Origin: Albidovulum sp. | Lineage (GTDB): Bacteria > Pseudomonadota > Alphaproteobacteria > Rhodobacterales > Rhodobacteraceae | Direction of reading: 5' to 3' | Assembly (NCBI GenBank): GCA_030837785.1 | Contig: JAUQYA010000015.1 | Location: forward strand, 1 to 53,561 | DNA length: 53,561 nt | Shown: one piece after another, positions 8,390 to 16,236 of the stretch | How positions within the stretch are numbered: the stretch's first letter is position 1 | How the letters are laid out: every line of letters starts with the position of its first letter | Notes under the pieces: model-generated | What the model was told of the DNA's origin: nothing | Databases searched by the model: none | What the model saw: only the letters and a program-made list of their open reading frames with translations | Made by a program: the position numbers and the translations under genes

Positions 8390-9210
8390 GATCGCCCCCC
8401 GCTCCGGGCTGGCTGACCCGCACCATCGTCCACGGCATTTCCGGCTGGGTGACGCTTCTCACCTATCTGTTCATGCTGATCCCGATCGCGGTGCTGATCG
8501 TCTTCGCGTTCAACGCCGGCAAGTCGACGGTGGTCTGGACCGGGTTTTCGCTCGAATGGTTCGGGAAGGTCTGGCACAACCGCAACATCGCCAGGGCGCT
8601 CAACGTCAGCCTGGTCGTCGCGCTGGGCAGCGCCGCCCTGTCGACCGCCATCGGGGCGCTGGCGGCGGTGGCGATCACCCGGCGCGAGTTTCCCGGCCGC
8701 GACCTTCTGGGCGCGGCGCTCGCGGCCCCCCTGGTCCTGCCCGAGATCGTGCTGAGCGTGGGGCTTCTGGTCTTCATGTCCTTCGCCGGCGTCCCGCTCG
8801 GCTATGGCAGCATGATCATCGGCCATGTGCTGGTGTCGATCCCCTTCGCAACGCTCATCGTCCGCGCCGCCGCCTCGTCGCTCGACCTCCGGCTCGAGGA
8901 TGCGGCGGCTGACCTCGGCGCCAACGAATGGCAGACCTTTCGGCTGGTCACCCTGCCGCAGCTGATGCCGGCGATCGCCACCGCCTTCATCCTGTCGGCC
9001 ACCCTGTCCTTCGACAACCTGGTGATGTCGACCTTCACCTCGGGGGTCGGCACCACCACCCTGCCGCTGCGTATCTATTCGATGCTGAAGCTGGGGATCA
9101 CTCCGGAAATCAATGCGTTGGGCGCCCTGATGGTGGTGGCCAACATCGCCGTCCTGTTCCTGGTGATGGGGCGTTACCTGCCCCTGATGCTGAAATCCAA
9201 CCGGCGGTGA
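8386..9210 (+). CDS. ABC transporter permease, spermidine/putrescine (PotC) type
   Basis: A 274-residue partner permease, starting in an ATGA overlap with the previous stop. It shows the usual PotC order: a first membrane helix (LLTYLFMLIPIAVLIVFAFN), a periplasmic loop with WTGFSLEWFGKVW, five further helices, and the EAA loop EDAAADLGANEWQTFRLVTL. It ends with LFLVMGRYLPLMLKSNRR, a basic tail facing the cytoplasm. It pairs with the upstream permease in a heterodimer served by the binding protein and ATPase encoded next. Confidence 0.9.
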   Translation: MRSPPAPGWLTRTIVHGISGWVTLLTYLFMLIPIAVLIVFAFNAGKSTVVWTGFSLEWFGKVWHNRNIARALNVSLVVALGSAALSTAIGALAAVAITRREFPGRDLLGAALAAPLVLPEIVLSVGLLVFMSFAGVPLGYGSMIIGHVLVSIPFATLIVRAAASSLDLRLEDAAADLGANEWQTFRLVTLPQLMPAIATAFILSATLSFDNLVMSTFTSGVGTTTLPLRIYSMLKLGITPEINALGALMVVANIAVLFLVMGRYLPLMLKSNRR

Positions 9211-9245
9211 ACCGCCGGACCCACCGTCCAACAAGGAGTTGACCC

Positions 9246-10277
9246 ATGACCAGACTACCCCACGCAATCGCCGCCTCGGCTCTCGCCCTCGTGGCCGCCA
9301 ATCCCGCGCTGGCCGAAGACCTGCGCATCTTCGGCTGGGCCAACGAGATGCCCGACGAGGTGCTCCAGGACTTCGAGGCCGAGACCGGCATCGCGGTGAC
9401 CTTCGACACCTTCGACAGCAACGAATCGATGATCGCCAAGCTCGATGCCGGCGGATCGGGCTATGACCTGGTGAACCCGTCACAATACGCGGTGCAGATC
9501 CTCATCAACCGCGGCAAGCTCGCCGAACTCGACCATTCGCGGATCGAGACCTATGACAAGATCGGCCCGTCGTTCAAGGAAGTGTCCTACGACCCCGGCA
9601 ACAAGTATTCGATTCCCTACGTCTGGGGGACGACCGGCCTTGCCTACAACAAGACCTGCGTCGATGCGCCGATCACCAGCTGGAAGGCGCTCTTCGACGA
9701 GAAATACAAGGGCCGGGTCTACATGCTCGACAACATGCTGGCGGCCTATATCGCCGGCCTCCAGGTCAACGGCTTCGACGCCAACACCACCGACCCGGCC
9801 GAGATCGAGAAGGCGACCGAGACGCTGATCGCGCAGAAACCGATGCTCGCCGGCTACAACAGCACCAACTTCGCCGATCTCGTCTCCTCGGGCGAGGCCT
9901 GCGTCGTCGAAAGCTGGTCCTCCTCGGTGCTCCAGGCGACCCAGGACAATCCTGATGTGGTCTATGTCCTGCCCGAGGAAGGCGGCACGATGTGGATCGA
10001 CGGCTATTCGATCCTGACCGATGCGCCGAACCCGGATGCCGCCTACAAGTTCCTGTCCTATATCCTGCGCCCGGAGGTTGCCGCGAAGACGACGGAACTG
10101 ACCCAGACGGCGACCGTCGTGGCAGAGTCCAGGGCGCTTCTGCCCGAGGCGCTGGCCAAGAACTCGGCGGTGTTCCCCGATGAGAAGACCATCGCCAATG
10201 CCGACTTCATCCTCGACCTCGGCGACGCGATGAAGCTCTACCAGGACGGCTGGACCAAGGTGAAAGCGGCCCAGTGA
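9246..10277 (+). CDS. Periplasmic substrate-binding protein, spermidine/putrescine (PotD) type
   Basis: A 343-residue exported binding protein. The signal peptide covers residues 1-23, ending ANPALA before EDLRIFGWANEM. AAGGAGTT-like spacing is good: AAGGAG lies just upstream of the ATG at 9246. The mature protein has the extracellular solute-binding fold of the PotD/type 2 group: VTFDTFDSNESMIAKLDAGG, then YDLVNPSQYAVQILINRGKL, IPYVWGTTGLAYNK, and the hinge-lobe segment LPEEGGTMWIDGYSILTDAP. The Tyr, Trp and Asp residues in these motifs are typical of binders of amines. It follows the two permeases by 35 bases and would deliver the substrate to them. The ligand is not known. Confidence 0.9.
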   Translation: MTRLPHAIAASALALVAANPALAEDLRIFGWANEMPDEVLQDFEAETGIAVTFDTFDSNESMIAKLDAGGSGYDLVNPSQYAVQILINRGKLAELDHSRIETYDKIGPSFKEVSYDPGNKYSIPYVWGTTGLAYNKTCVDAPITSWKALFDEKYKGRVYMLDNMLAAYIAGLQVNGFDANTTDPAEIEKATETLIAQKPMLAGYNSTNFADLVSSGEACVVESWSSSVLQATQDNPDVVYVLPEEGGTMWIDGYSILTDAPNPDAAYKFLSYILRPEVAAKTTELTQTATVVAESRALLPEALAKNSAVFPDEKTIANADFILDLGDAMKLYQDGWTKVKAAQ

Positions 10278-10333
10278 GATCCGATGGCGGGTGCGTGGCC
10301 ACCACGCGCCCGCCGCAGGACCGAGACAGCCAG

Positions 10334-11407
10334 ATGCAGGACCAGCACACCAGCCCCCCCGCCGTCGACCTGCGCGGCGTCACCAAGCGCTTCGGAGCGG
10401 TGACGGCGGTCGACCGCCTCGACCTGACGATCCGGTCGGGAGAGTTCTTCACGATGCTCGGCGCCTCGGGCTGCGGCAAGACCACGACGCTCAGGCTGAT
10501 CGCCGGGTTCGACCTGCCGACCGAGGGGCAGATCCTGATCTCGGGCCAGGACGTGTCGGAGGTTCCGGCCTATCAGCGCCCGGTCCACACGGTGTTCCAG
10601 AGCTACGCGCTGTTTCCGCACATGACGATCCTCGACAATGTGGCCTTTCCCCTGAAGGTGCGCCGCCTGACCCGCGCCGAACAGCGCGACCGGGCGATGG
10701 CGGCGCTCGACATGGTGCAGATGGGCGGCCTCGCCGACCGCCGGCCCGCGCAACTGTCGGGCGGCCAGCAGCAGCGCGCCGCGCTGGCGCGGGCGCTGGT
10801 CAACGAGCCGGCGGTGCTGCTGCTGGACGAGCCCCTGGGGGCGCTCGACCTCAAGCTCCGCAAGGAGATGCAGCACGAGCTGAAGGAGATGCAGCGGCGG
10901 CTGGGGATCACCTTCGTCTTCGTCACCCACGACCAGGAAGAGGCGCTGACGCTCAGCGACCGGATCGCGCTGATGCAGGGCGGGCGGATCATCCAGCTCG
11001 ACACGCCGGCAAATCTCTACAACGCGCCGAAGACCCTCTATGCCGCCAGCTTCATCGGCGAGACCAACCTGATCCCCGCCCGCGTCATCGGCCATGACGG
11101 CGACACCGGCCTGGTCGAGGCGCTCGGCCGGACCCGCCGCATCGAGGGCCTCGCCGCCCCGGCCGGGTCCGCCGTCACCCTCGCCCTGCGCCCCGAGCGC
11201 ATCCGGCGCGACGCGGCCGGCGAGGGGCCGGAGGGCAGGCTCGTCGGGATCGACTTCATCGGCACCGACCTGCGCCTGACCTATGCGCTGGCCGACGGCA
11301 CCAGCATCGTCGTGCGCGAGCAGAACCGCGGCACCGCCATCCCCGCGATCGGCGAGACCACGCGGCTTGGCCACGATGACGGCGATCTTCACATCTTCAC
11401 CACCTGA
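10334..11407 (+). CDS. ABC transporter ATP-binding protein, PotA type
   Basis: A 357-residue ATPase. Walker A is GASGCGKTT (residues 43-51), followed by a Q-loop in HTVFQSYALFPHMTI, the signature LSGGQQQR, Walker B VLLLDEPLGALD, and the switch His in FVTHDQEEALTLSD. The C-terminal 110 residues form a TOBE-type regulatory domain (SFIGETNLIPARVIG onward), as in PotA. The ATG at 10334 (MQDQHTS) is preferred; a GTG at 10274 overlapping the previous stop would add 20 residues without family-like sequence. It energises the two permeases above. Confidence 0.9.
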   Translation: MQDQHTSPPAVDLRGVTKRFGAVTAVDRLDLTIRSGEFFTMLGASGCGKTTTLRLIAGFDLPTEGQILISGQDVSEVPAYQRPVHTVFQSYALFPHMTILDNVAFPLKVRRLTRAEQRDRAMAALDMVQMGGLADRRPAQLSGGQQQRAALARALVNEPAVLLLDEPLGALDLKLRKEMQHELKEMQRRLGITFVFVTHDQEEALTLSDRIALMQGGRIIQLDTPANLYNAPKTLYAASFIGETNLIPARVIGHDGDTGLVEALGRTRRIEGLAAPAGSAVTLALRPERIRRDAAGEGPEGRLVGIDFIGTDLRLTYALADGTSIVVREQNRGTAIPAIGETTRLGHDDGDLHIFTT

Positions 11408-11428
11408 ACGGGACAGACGGGACACCAG

Positions 11429-12115
11429 ATGACGGACATCTATCGCATCGAACCGCTGCCGGCACCGCTGGCGCCGGACCGGGCCGCGCGGCTTGCCAGG
11501 GTCGAGGCGGCCACCCTCGGCCATTACCTGCATTCGGGCTTCCTCGACCTCGGCATCCGGCCGCTGCTCGGCGCCGCCCGCGTCGCGGGGGCGGCGGTGA
11601 CCGTCCAGATCCCTGGGCCGGATTCGACGCTTCTCTATTACGCGATGGACCGGGTCCGACCGGGCGACGTGCTGGTCATCGACCGTGCCGGCGACCGGAC
11701 CCATGCCTGCTGGGGCGGGTTCATGGCGGCGGTGGCGAAGGTCCGCGGCCTTGCCGGCGTCGTCATCGACGGGGCGGTGACCGACCCCGCGGCGATCGTC
11801 GCGGCGGGGGTGCCGACCTGGGCGCGGCAGACCTCGGCCATCACCACCAAGCTTTTGAACCTCGGCGGCGGGTTCAACGTGCCGGTGTCGGCGGGCGGGG
11901 TTGCCGTCACGCCGGGCGACGCGATCCTTGCCGACGACTGCGGTGTCGTGGTGATCCCGCCATCGCGGCTCGATGCCCTGACCGAGGCCGCGCTGAAGGA
12001 CCAGGAGGAGGAGGGCGGCTGGATCGAGCGGCTGGAGAAGGGCGAGACCCTTCAGGACCTGGTCGACATCCGCGCGATGCTGGAGAAGAACGGGATGGGG
12101 GGTGCCGGTGTCTGA
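11429..12115 (+). CDS. RraA/demethylmenaquinone-methyltransferase-like family protein
   Basis: A 228-residue protein of the RraA-like fold, which includes 4-hydroxy-4-methyl-2-oxoglutarate/4-carboxy-4-hydroxy-2-oxoadipate aldolases and the RNase E inhibitor RraA. Visible family features are VRPGDVLVIDRAGDRTHACW (about 76-95), GGFMAAVAKVRGLAGVVIDG and the DGAVTDPAAIVAAGVPTWAR segment (114-133), then VTPGDAILADDCGVVVIPPS. In characterised aldolases the segment after DG contains Arg-Asp; here it is Thr118-Asp119, so the substrate-binding Arg is missing. It may therefore have a different reaction or bind a different acid. It lies 21 bases after the ATPase gene and overlaps the next aldolase gene, so it belongs to the catabolic operon. 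Confidence 0.8.
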   Translation: MTDIYRIEPLPAPLAPDRAARLARVEAATLGHYLHSGFLDLGIRPLLGAARVAGAAVTVQIPGPDSTLLYYAMDRVRPGDVLVIDRAGDRTHACWGGFMAAVAKVRGLAGVVIDGAVTDPAAIVAAGVPTWARQTSAITTKLLNLGGGFNVPVSAGGVAVTPGDAILADDCGVVVIPPSRLDALTEAALKDQEEEGGWIERLEKGETLQDLVDIRAMLEKNGMGGAGV

Positions 12116-12827
12116 AATCTCGCCCCACGCAGTGTGGCTGTCGACGCCGCACCAGCAGCTAGTCGAGATCGCCTTCGGCCTTGGCTGCCGCAGGTTCGTG
12201 CTGGATGTCGAGCACGGCTATTTCGACCTTGATGCCACCGACAAGCTGGTGGCGCTGATCCGCGCGCTCGGCGCCGAGGTCCATGCCAAGGTTCTCGGGC
12301 CCGAGACGGTCGCGATCCAGCAGGCGCTGGACATCGGCTGCCACGGCGTGATCATCCCGCATATCGGCGATCTCGACCATGCCCGCCGGGTCACAGCGGC
12401 TGCGAAATATCCGCCCATCGGCTGCCGCAGCTTCTCGGGCACGCGGCCGGCCCGCTATGACGCGGTGAGGCAGGACTACTACACGCGCGAGAACGCCGGC
12501 ACGCTCTGCCTGCCGATGATCGAAAGCGCCGAGGCGCTCGAGGATGTCGAGGCGATCCTGGCGCTGCCGACCGTCGATGGCGTCTTCGTCGGCCCGTCGG
12601 ACCTGTCGCTGAGCCGCGGGCGCGGCGCCTATGCGAAAACCGAGGCGGATTTCGCCGACCTGCGCCGCATCGCCGCCGCCGCGAAGGCCGCGGGCAAGCC
12701 CTGGATCATGCCCGCCTGGGCGCCGGTGGAACGCAAGCTGGCGCGGGAGCTTGGCGCGGCCTGGCAGGTGACGGTGGACGAATACGGCGCGCTCTGGACC
12801 GGCATCGAAATCGGTCTGAAGGCCTGA
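12102..12827 (+). CDS. HpcH/HpaI aldolase family protein
   Basis: A 241-residue class II aldolase of the HpaI/citrate-lyase-beta-like group, which reversibly cleaves 2-oxo-hydroxy acids to pyruvate (or a related oxoacid) and an aldehyde with a divalent metal. Seen are FVLDVEHGYFDLD (the catalytic-His region, His38), HGVIIPHIGDLDHARRVTAA, GCRSFSGTRPARYD, the metal-binding Glu of LPMIESAEALEDVEAI (Glu141) and Asp of VFVGPSDLSLS (Asp167). Where HpaI enzymes usually have VRVP with a substrate-binding Arg, this one reads HAKVLG, with Lys. The start is GTG at 12102 or 12108; both overlap the end of the RraA-like gene. It probably acts on the same compound as the RraA-like and GhrA-like proteins beside it. 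Confidence 0.85.
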   Translation: MPVSEISPHAVWLSTPHQQLVEIAFGLGCRRFVLDVEHGYFDLDATDKLVALIRALGAEVHAKVLGPETVAIQQALDIGCHGVIIPHIGDLDHARRVTAAAKYPPIGCRSFSGTRPARYDAVRQDYYTRENAGTLCLPMIESAEALEDVEAILALPTVDGVFVGPSDLSLSRGRGAYAKTEADFADLRRIAAAAKAAGKPWIMPAWAPVERKLARELGAAWQVTVDEYGALWTGIEIGLKA

Positions 12828-12838
12828 GGGGAAGCGGA

Positions 12839-13771
12839 ATGTCCATCGTTGTGTATCTCGGCGACGACGCGGAAACGCGCGACTGGATCGCGCTTCTGGC
12901 GGGCCTTCTGCCCGAGTTCGAAATCCGCGACTTCGACGACCCCGGCGACCGGGCGGCGGTCGAGTACGCGGTGGTCTGGGCCCCGCCCGCCGGCGGCATC
13001 GCGCGCTTTCCCAATCTCAAGGCGGTGGTGTCGATCGGCGCCGGCGTGGATCACGTCCTGCGAGACCCCGACCTGCCGAAGCATCTGCCGATCCTGCGCA
13101 CCACCGGCCCCGACATGGTCCAGCGCCTGCGCGAATACGTGGCGTTGCATGTCCTGGCCCATCACCGCGACCTCGCGGTGACCGACGCCTTCCAGGCCCG
13201 TGCGCACTGGCAGCAGATCGTCACGCCGGTGGCGGGTGGCCGCCGGGTGGGGATCATGGGCATGGGCCAGATCGCCCGCGCCTGCGCCCGGACGCTCGTC
13301 TCGCTCGGGTTCGACACCGCCGGATGGTCGCGGTCGGGCACCTCCACCGAGGGCGTGACGCCCTATGCCGGTCCCGACGGGCTGCCGGAGTTTCTCGCGC
13401 GGAGCGAAATCCTCGTCTGCCTGCTGCCGCTGACGCCCGAAACGCGGGACATTCTGAACGCCGCCACCTTCGCCCGGCTGCCGAAGGGGGCGCGGCTGAT
13501 CAACGCGGGCCGCGGCGGGCATCTGGTCGAAGGCGACCTCTTGGCGGCGCTCGACTCGGGCCAGCTGGCGGGGGCGACGCTCGATGTCTTCCGCACCGAG
13601 CCGTTGCCGCCCGACCATCCCTTCTGGCGTCACCCCTCGATCCGCGTCACGCCGCATGTCGCCTCCTACATCGACCCGGCGACCGGGGCGTCGGTGGTCG
13701 CGGCGAACATCCGGTCGTTCCAGAAGACCGGCACATGCGAGGCGATCGCCGACCCCGAACGCGGGTACTGA
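12839..13771 (+). CDS. D-2-hydroxyacid dehydrogenase, glyoxylate/hydroxypyruvate reductase A type
   Basis: A 310-residue NAD(P)H-dependent reductase of the GhrA group, which reduces glyoxylate, hydroxypyruvate or similar 2-oxoacids to 2-hydroxyacids. The Rossmann motif is GIMGMGQIARACA (138-150). The catalytic Arg, Glu and His appear in LINAGRGGHLVEG (Arg225), DVFRTEPLPPDHP (Glu254) and RVTPHVASYIDP (His273). The N-terminal YLGDDAETRDWIALL and WAPPAGGIARFPNLKAVVSI are typical of GhrA rather than of phosphoglycerate dehydrogenase. It starts 11 bases after the aldolase with GGGGAAGCGG before the ATG. As the last gene of the run it would dispose of the oxoacid or aldehyde product. Confidence 0.87.
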   Translation: MSIVVYLGDDAETRDWIALLAGLLPEFEIRDFDDPGDRAAVEYAVVWAPPAGGIARFPNLKAVVSIGAGVDHVLRDPDLPKHLPILRTTGPDMVQRLREYVALHVLAHHRDLAVTDAFQARAHWQQIVTPVAGGRRVGIMGMGQIARACARTLVSLGFDTAGWSRSGTSTEGVTPYAGPDGLPEFLARSEILVCLLPLTPETRDILNAATFARLPKGARLINAGRGGHLVEGDLLAALDSGQLAGATLDVFRTEPLPPDHPFWRHPSIRVTPHVASYIDPATGASVVAANIRSFQKTGTCEAIADPERGY

Positions 13772-13862
13772 CGCGCGGGATGCCGGATCGACCTTCCGTG
13801 CCAAGCCGCACCGTTACGGCGGCAGCAGGCTGCGACCGGGAGCATCCAAAGGCGAACGGAAG

Positions 13863-13938
13863 TGTGGAGGCGGGTACCGGAATCGAACCGGTCTTCACGG
13901 ATTTGCAATCCGCTGCGTAACCTCTCCGCCAACCCGCC
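13863..13938 (-). tRNA. tRNA-Cys (anticodon GCA), CCA encoded
   Basis: Read on the minus strand, a 7-bp acceptor stem GGCGGGT/ACCCGCC closes a full cloverleaf. The D arm is GGCGGAGAGGTTACG, the anticodon loop TTGCAAA carries GCA at 13904-13906, and the T arm is CCGGTTCGATTCCGG. The discriminator base is T (U73), an identity element of tRNA-Cys, followed by an encoded CCA (13865-13863). Confidence 0.97.
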
Positions 13939-13952
13939 GGAGGTGGAGCGGA

Positions 13953-13979
13953 GATATACCATGCCCCGCCCCGGTGCAA
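13953..13979 (-). promoter_or_regulatory. Possible promoter of tRNA-Cys
   Basis: On the minus strand TTGCAC (13979-13974) and TATATC (13958-13953) resemble -35 and -10 boxes, with a 15-bp spacer that is shorter than ideal. Transcription would begin a few bases before the tRNA 5' end at 13938. Position supports it; the spacing lowers confidence. Confidence 0.4.
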
Positions 13980-14093
13980 CCCGTTCCCCCGGGGCGGCTT
14001 CCGCCGGCCGCGCGGCGCGTTGTCCCGTTGCCCCCCGGGGGTTTCTGTGGCAAGACGGACGGCATCCGCAAACCAGACCGAAGAGTTCAGTCG

Positions 14094-14747
14094 ATGACCG
14101 ATTTCGCAGCGCGCCGCACGATGATGGTCGACACCCAGGTTCGCCCCAACGATGTCACCAAATACCCGATCATCGAGGCCATGCTGGCGGTGCCGCGCGA
14201 GGCCTTCGTGCCGGGCGGACAGCGCGAGGCGGCCTATGTCGGCGGCAACCTCGAGATCGCGCCCGGCCGGGTGATGCTGGAGCCGCGGACGTTGGCCAAG
14301 ATGCTCGACGCGCTCGATGTCCAGCCCACCGACCTGGTGCTCGATGTCGGCTGCGGGTTCGGCTATTCGGCCGCCGTCATCGCGCGGATGGCGGAGGCGG
14401 TGGTGGCGCTCGAGGAGGCCGAGGCGCTGGCCGGGCAGGCGCAGGCGCGGCTGTCGGCCGAGGGGGCCGACAGCGCCGCCCTCGTCACCGGCCCGCTCGC
14501 GGAGGGGGCGGCCAAGCACGGTCCCTACGACGTGATCGTCATCGAGGGCGCGGCGGAGGCCGTGCCCGACGCGATCCTCGCGCAGCTCAAGGACGGCGGA
14601 AGGATTGGCTGCCTGTTCATGGAAGGCGCGCTCGGCGTCTGCCGGATCGGCCACAAGATCGACGGCGCCGTCACCTGGCGCTTCGCCTTCAACGCCGCGG
14701 CGCCGGTGCTGCCCGGGTTTGCCGCGCGGAAGGCCTTCGTGCTTTGA
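14094..14747 (+). CDS. Protein-L-isoaspartate O-methyltransferase family protein
   Basis: A 217-residue SAM-dependent methyltransferase of the Pcm family. The N-terminus MTDFAARRTMMVDTQVRPND and VPREAFVPGG are typical, as is MLEPRTLAKMLDAL before the SAM site. Motif I is LVLDVGCGFGYSAAVIA (81-97), with GPYDVIVIEGAAEAVPDAIL as the substrate-side strand and CLFMEGALGV near the end. The canonical enzyme repairs isoaspartyl residues using SAM in the cytosol. The alphaproteobacterial members found next to TolC-like genes are somewhat diverged, so the substrate here is not certain. The ATG at 14094 is the first that keeps the conserved N-terminus. The next gene starts 59 bases later on the same strand. 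Confidence 0.85.
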   Translation: MTDFAARRTMMVDTQVRPNDVTKYPIIEAMLAVPREAFVPGGQREAAYVGGNLEIAPGRVMLEPRTLAKMLDALDVQPTDLVLDVGCGFGYSAAVIARMAEAVVALEEAEALAGQAQARLSAEGADSAALVTGPLAEGAAKHGPYDVIVIEGAAEAVPDAILAQLKDGGRIGCLFMEGALGVCRIGHKIDGAVTWRFAFNAAAPVLPGFAARKAFVL

Positions 14748-14806
14748 CCGGGCGGGCCCCGGGATACGCGCGCGCCGAGCCCATGAAGATACAAGGAAGA
14801 CAGCCG

Positions 14807-16171
14807 ATGAAAGCCGTTCCGCCCCGCCGCCTTCTTGCCGCAGCGCTCTGCGCGGCGGGCCTGTTCGTATCGTTGCCCGCGCGGGCGGAAACGCTGGCCG
14901 ACGCGCTGATCTCGGCCTACCGCAACTCCAACCTCCTGGAGCAGAACCGCGCCGTGCTGCGCGCCACCGATGAGGATGTGGCCGGCGCGGTCTCGGCGCT
15001 GCGACCGGTGTTGCAGTGGGTGGCCGATGCCCAGCAGTTCGACACCCGCCAGCGGACCGGGCTGGACGCCTCGCTGGGGCTCCAGGCGCAGGTCACGCTT
15101 CTTGACTTCGGCCGCAACAGGCTCGGCATCGACATCGCCAAGGAGCTTGTGCTGGCCACGCGCGAGGCGCTTGTGGGCGTCGAGCAGAACGTGTTGCTGA
15201 ATGCGGTGCAGGCCTATTTCGACGTGCGCAGCGCCGTCGAGAACGTCGCGATCAACGAGAACTCCGTCCGCGTCGTGGGCGAGTTCCTGCGTGCCACGCA
15301 GGACCAGTTCGACGTCGGCGAGGTCACCCGCACCGACGTGGCGCAGGCCGAGGCGCGGCAGGCCGCGGCGCGGGCGGGGCTGGCGGCGGCGCAGGGCCAG
15401 CTTGCCGTCGCGCGCGAGGCCTATCGGGCCGCGACCGGCCACTATCCGGCGGCCTTGGCCGCCGCCCCCCGAGCGCCGGCGCTGCCGCGGAGCATGGACG
15501 AGGCAGGCGCGCTCGCGCAGCGCCGCCACCCGGCGATCCTCCAGGCACAGCACATGGCCAAGGTGGGCGACCTCGGCATTTTCGCCGCGGCGGCGGAGCG
15601 GATGCCGGAGCTGACCGGCTCGGTCAGCGTCACCCACAACGACGGCACCGGCGACGATGCGGTGGCCGCGCTCGGCCTGTCGCAGACGATCTATGCCGGT
15701 GGCAAGCTTTCGGCAGCCCACCGCAAGGCCATCGCGCAGCGCGACCAGGCGCGGGCGGGGCTATTGCAGGCCAGTGTCTCGATCTCGCAGGGCGTCGGCA
15801 ACGCCTTCGCCGCGATCGACGTGGCCCGTGCCCAGATCAGCGCCACCGACCGCCAGATCGAGGCCGCGACCATCGCCTACGACGGCGTGAAGGAAGAGGC
15901 CAAGCTTGGCGCGCGCACCACGCTCGACGTGCTGAATGCGGAGCAGGAACTGCTCGACGCCCGGGCGGCGCGCATCACCGCCGAGGCCGATCTCCAGATA
16001 GCGAACTATTCACTTCTGGCGGCTATGGGTCTTCTGACGGCAGAGCGCCTGAACCTCGGGATCCCGACCTACGACCCGGAGGCCTACTACAACGCCGTCA
16101 AGGATGCGCCTGCGACCTCGGTGCAAGGCAAGAGCCTCGACCGGGTTTTGCAGGCGATCGGCAAGAACTGA
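14807..16171 (+). CDS. tolC: TolC family outer membrane efflux protein
   Basis: A 454-residue outer membrane channel subunit for type I secretion and tripartite efflux. The signal peptide spans residues 1-27 (RRLLAAALCAAGLFVSLPAR). The mature chain begins ETLADALISAYRNSNLLEQN, the usual TolC opening. Two related halves follow; the periplasmic coiled-coil helices carry QAYFDVRSAVENVAINENSV and GEVTRTDVAQAEARQAAARA in the first half, and IYAGGKLSAAHRKAIAQRDQ and LGARTTLDVLNAEQELLDAR in the second. The paired TRTDVAQAEA/TTLDVLNAEQ motifs are diagnostic. AAGGAAG lies 8 bases before the ATG at 14807; an ATG at 14783 lacks such a site. It follows the Pcm-family gene. Confidence 0.92.
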   Translation: MKAVPPRRLLAAALCAAGLFVSLPARAETLADALISAYRNSNLLEQNRAVLRATDEDVAGAVSALRPVLQWVADAQQFDTRQRTGLDASLGLQAQVTLLDFGRNRLGIDIAKELVLATREALVGVEQNVLLNAVQAYFDVRSAVENVAINENSVRVVGEFLRATQDQFDVGEVTRTDVAQAEARQAAARAGLAAAQGQLAVAREAYRAATGHYPAALAAAPRAPALPRSMDEAGALAQRRHPAILQAQHMAKVGDLGIFAAAAERMPELTGSVSVTHNDGTGDDAVAALGLSQTIYAGGKLSAAHRKAIAQRDQARAGLLQASVSISQGVGNAFAAIDVARAQISATDRQIEAATIAYDGVKEEAKLGARTTLDVLNAEQELLDARAARITAEADLQIANYSLLAAMGLLTAERLNLGIPTYDPEAYYNAVKDAPATSVQGKSLDRVLQAIGKN

Positions 16172-16201
16172 GCACCGCTTGGTTGTCGACCGCAGCGGTG
16201 C
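16172..16201. terminator. Hairpin after the TolC-like gene
   Basis: GCACCGCT at 16172-16179 pairs perfectly with AGCGGTGC at 16194-16201 across a 14-base loop, directly after the stop codon of the TolC-like gene. There is no T run after it, so it may be a weak terminator or a transcript-end stabiliser. The base pairing is certain, the role is not. Confidence 0.4.
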
Positions 16202-16236
16202 GCCGTAAACTGGGCCCGAGCGGTTGAGGAATGCCC

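Noticed and set aside
13863..13938. tRNA-Cys as the attachment site of an integrated element
   Set aside because: No integrase lies next to it, no second copy of its 3' end was seen nearby, and both flanking genes look resident.
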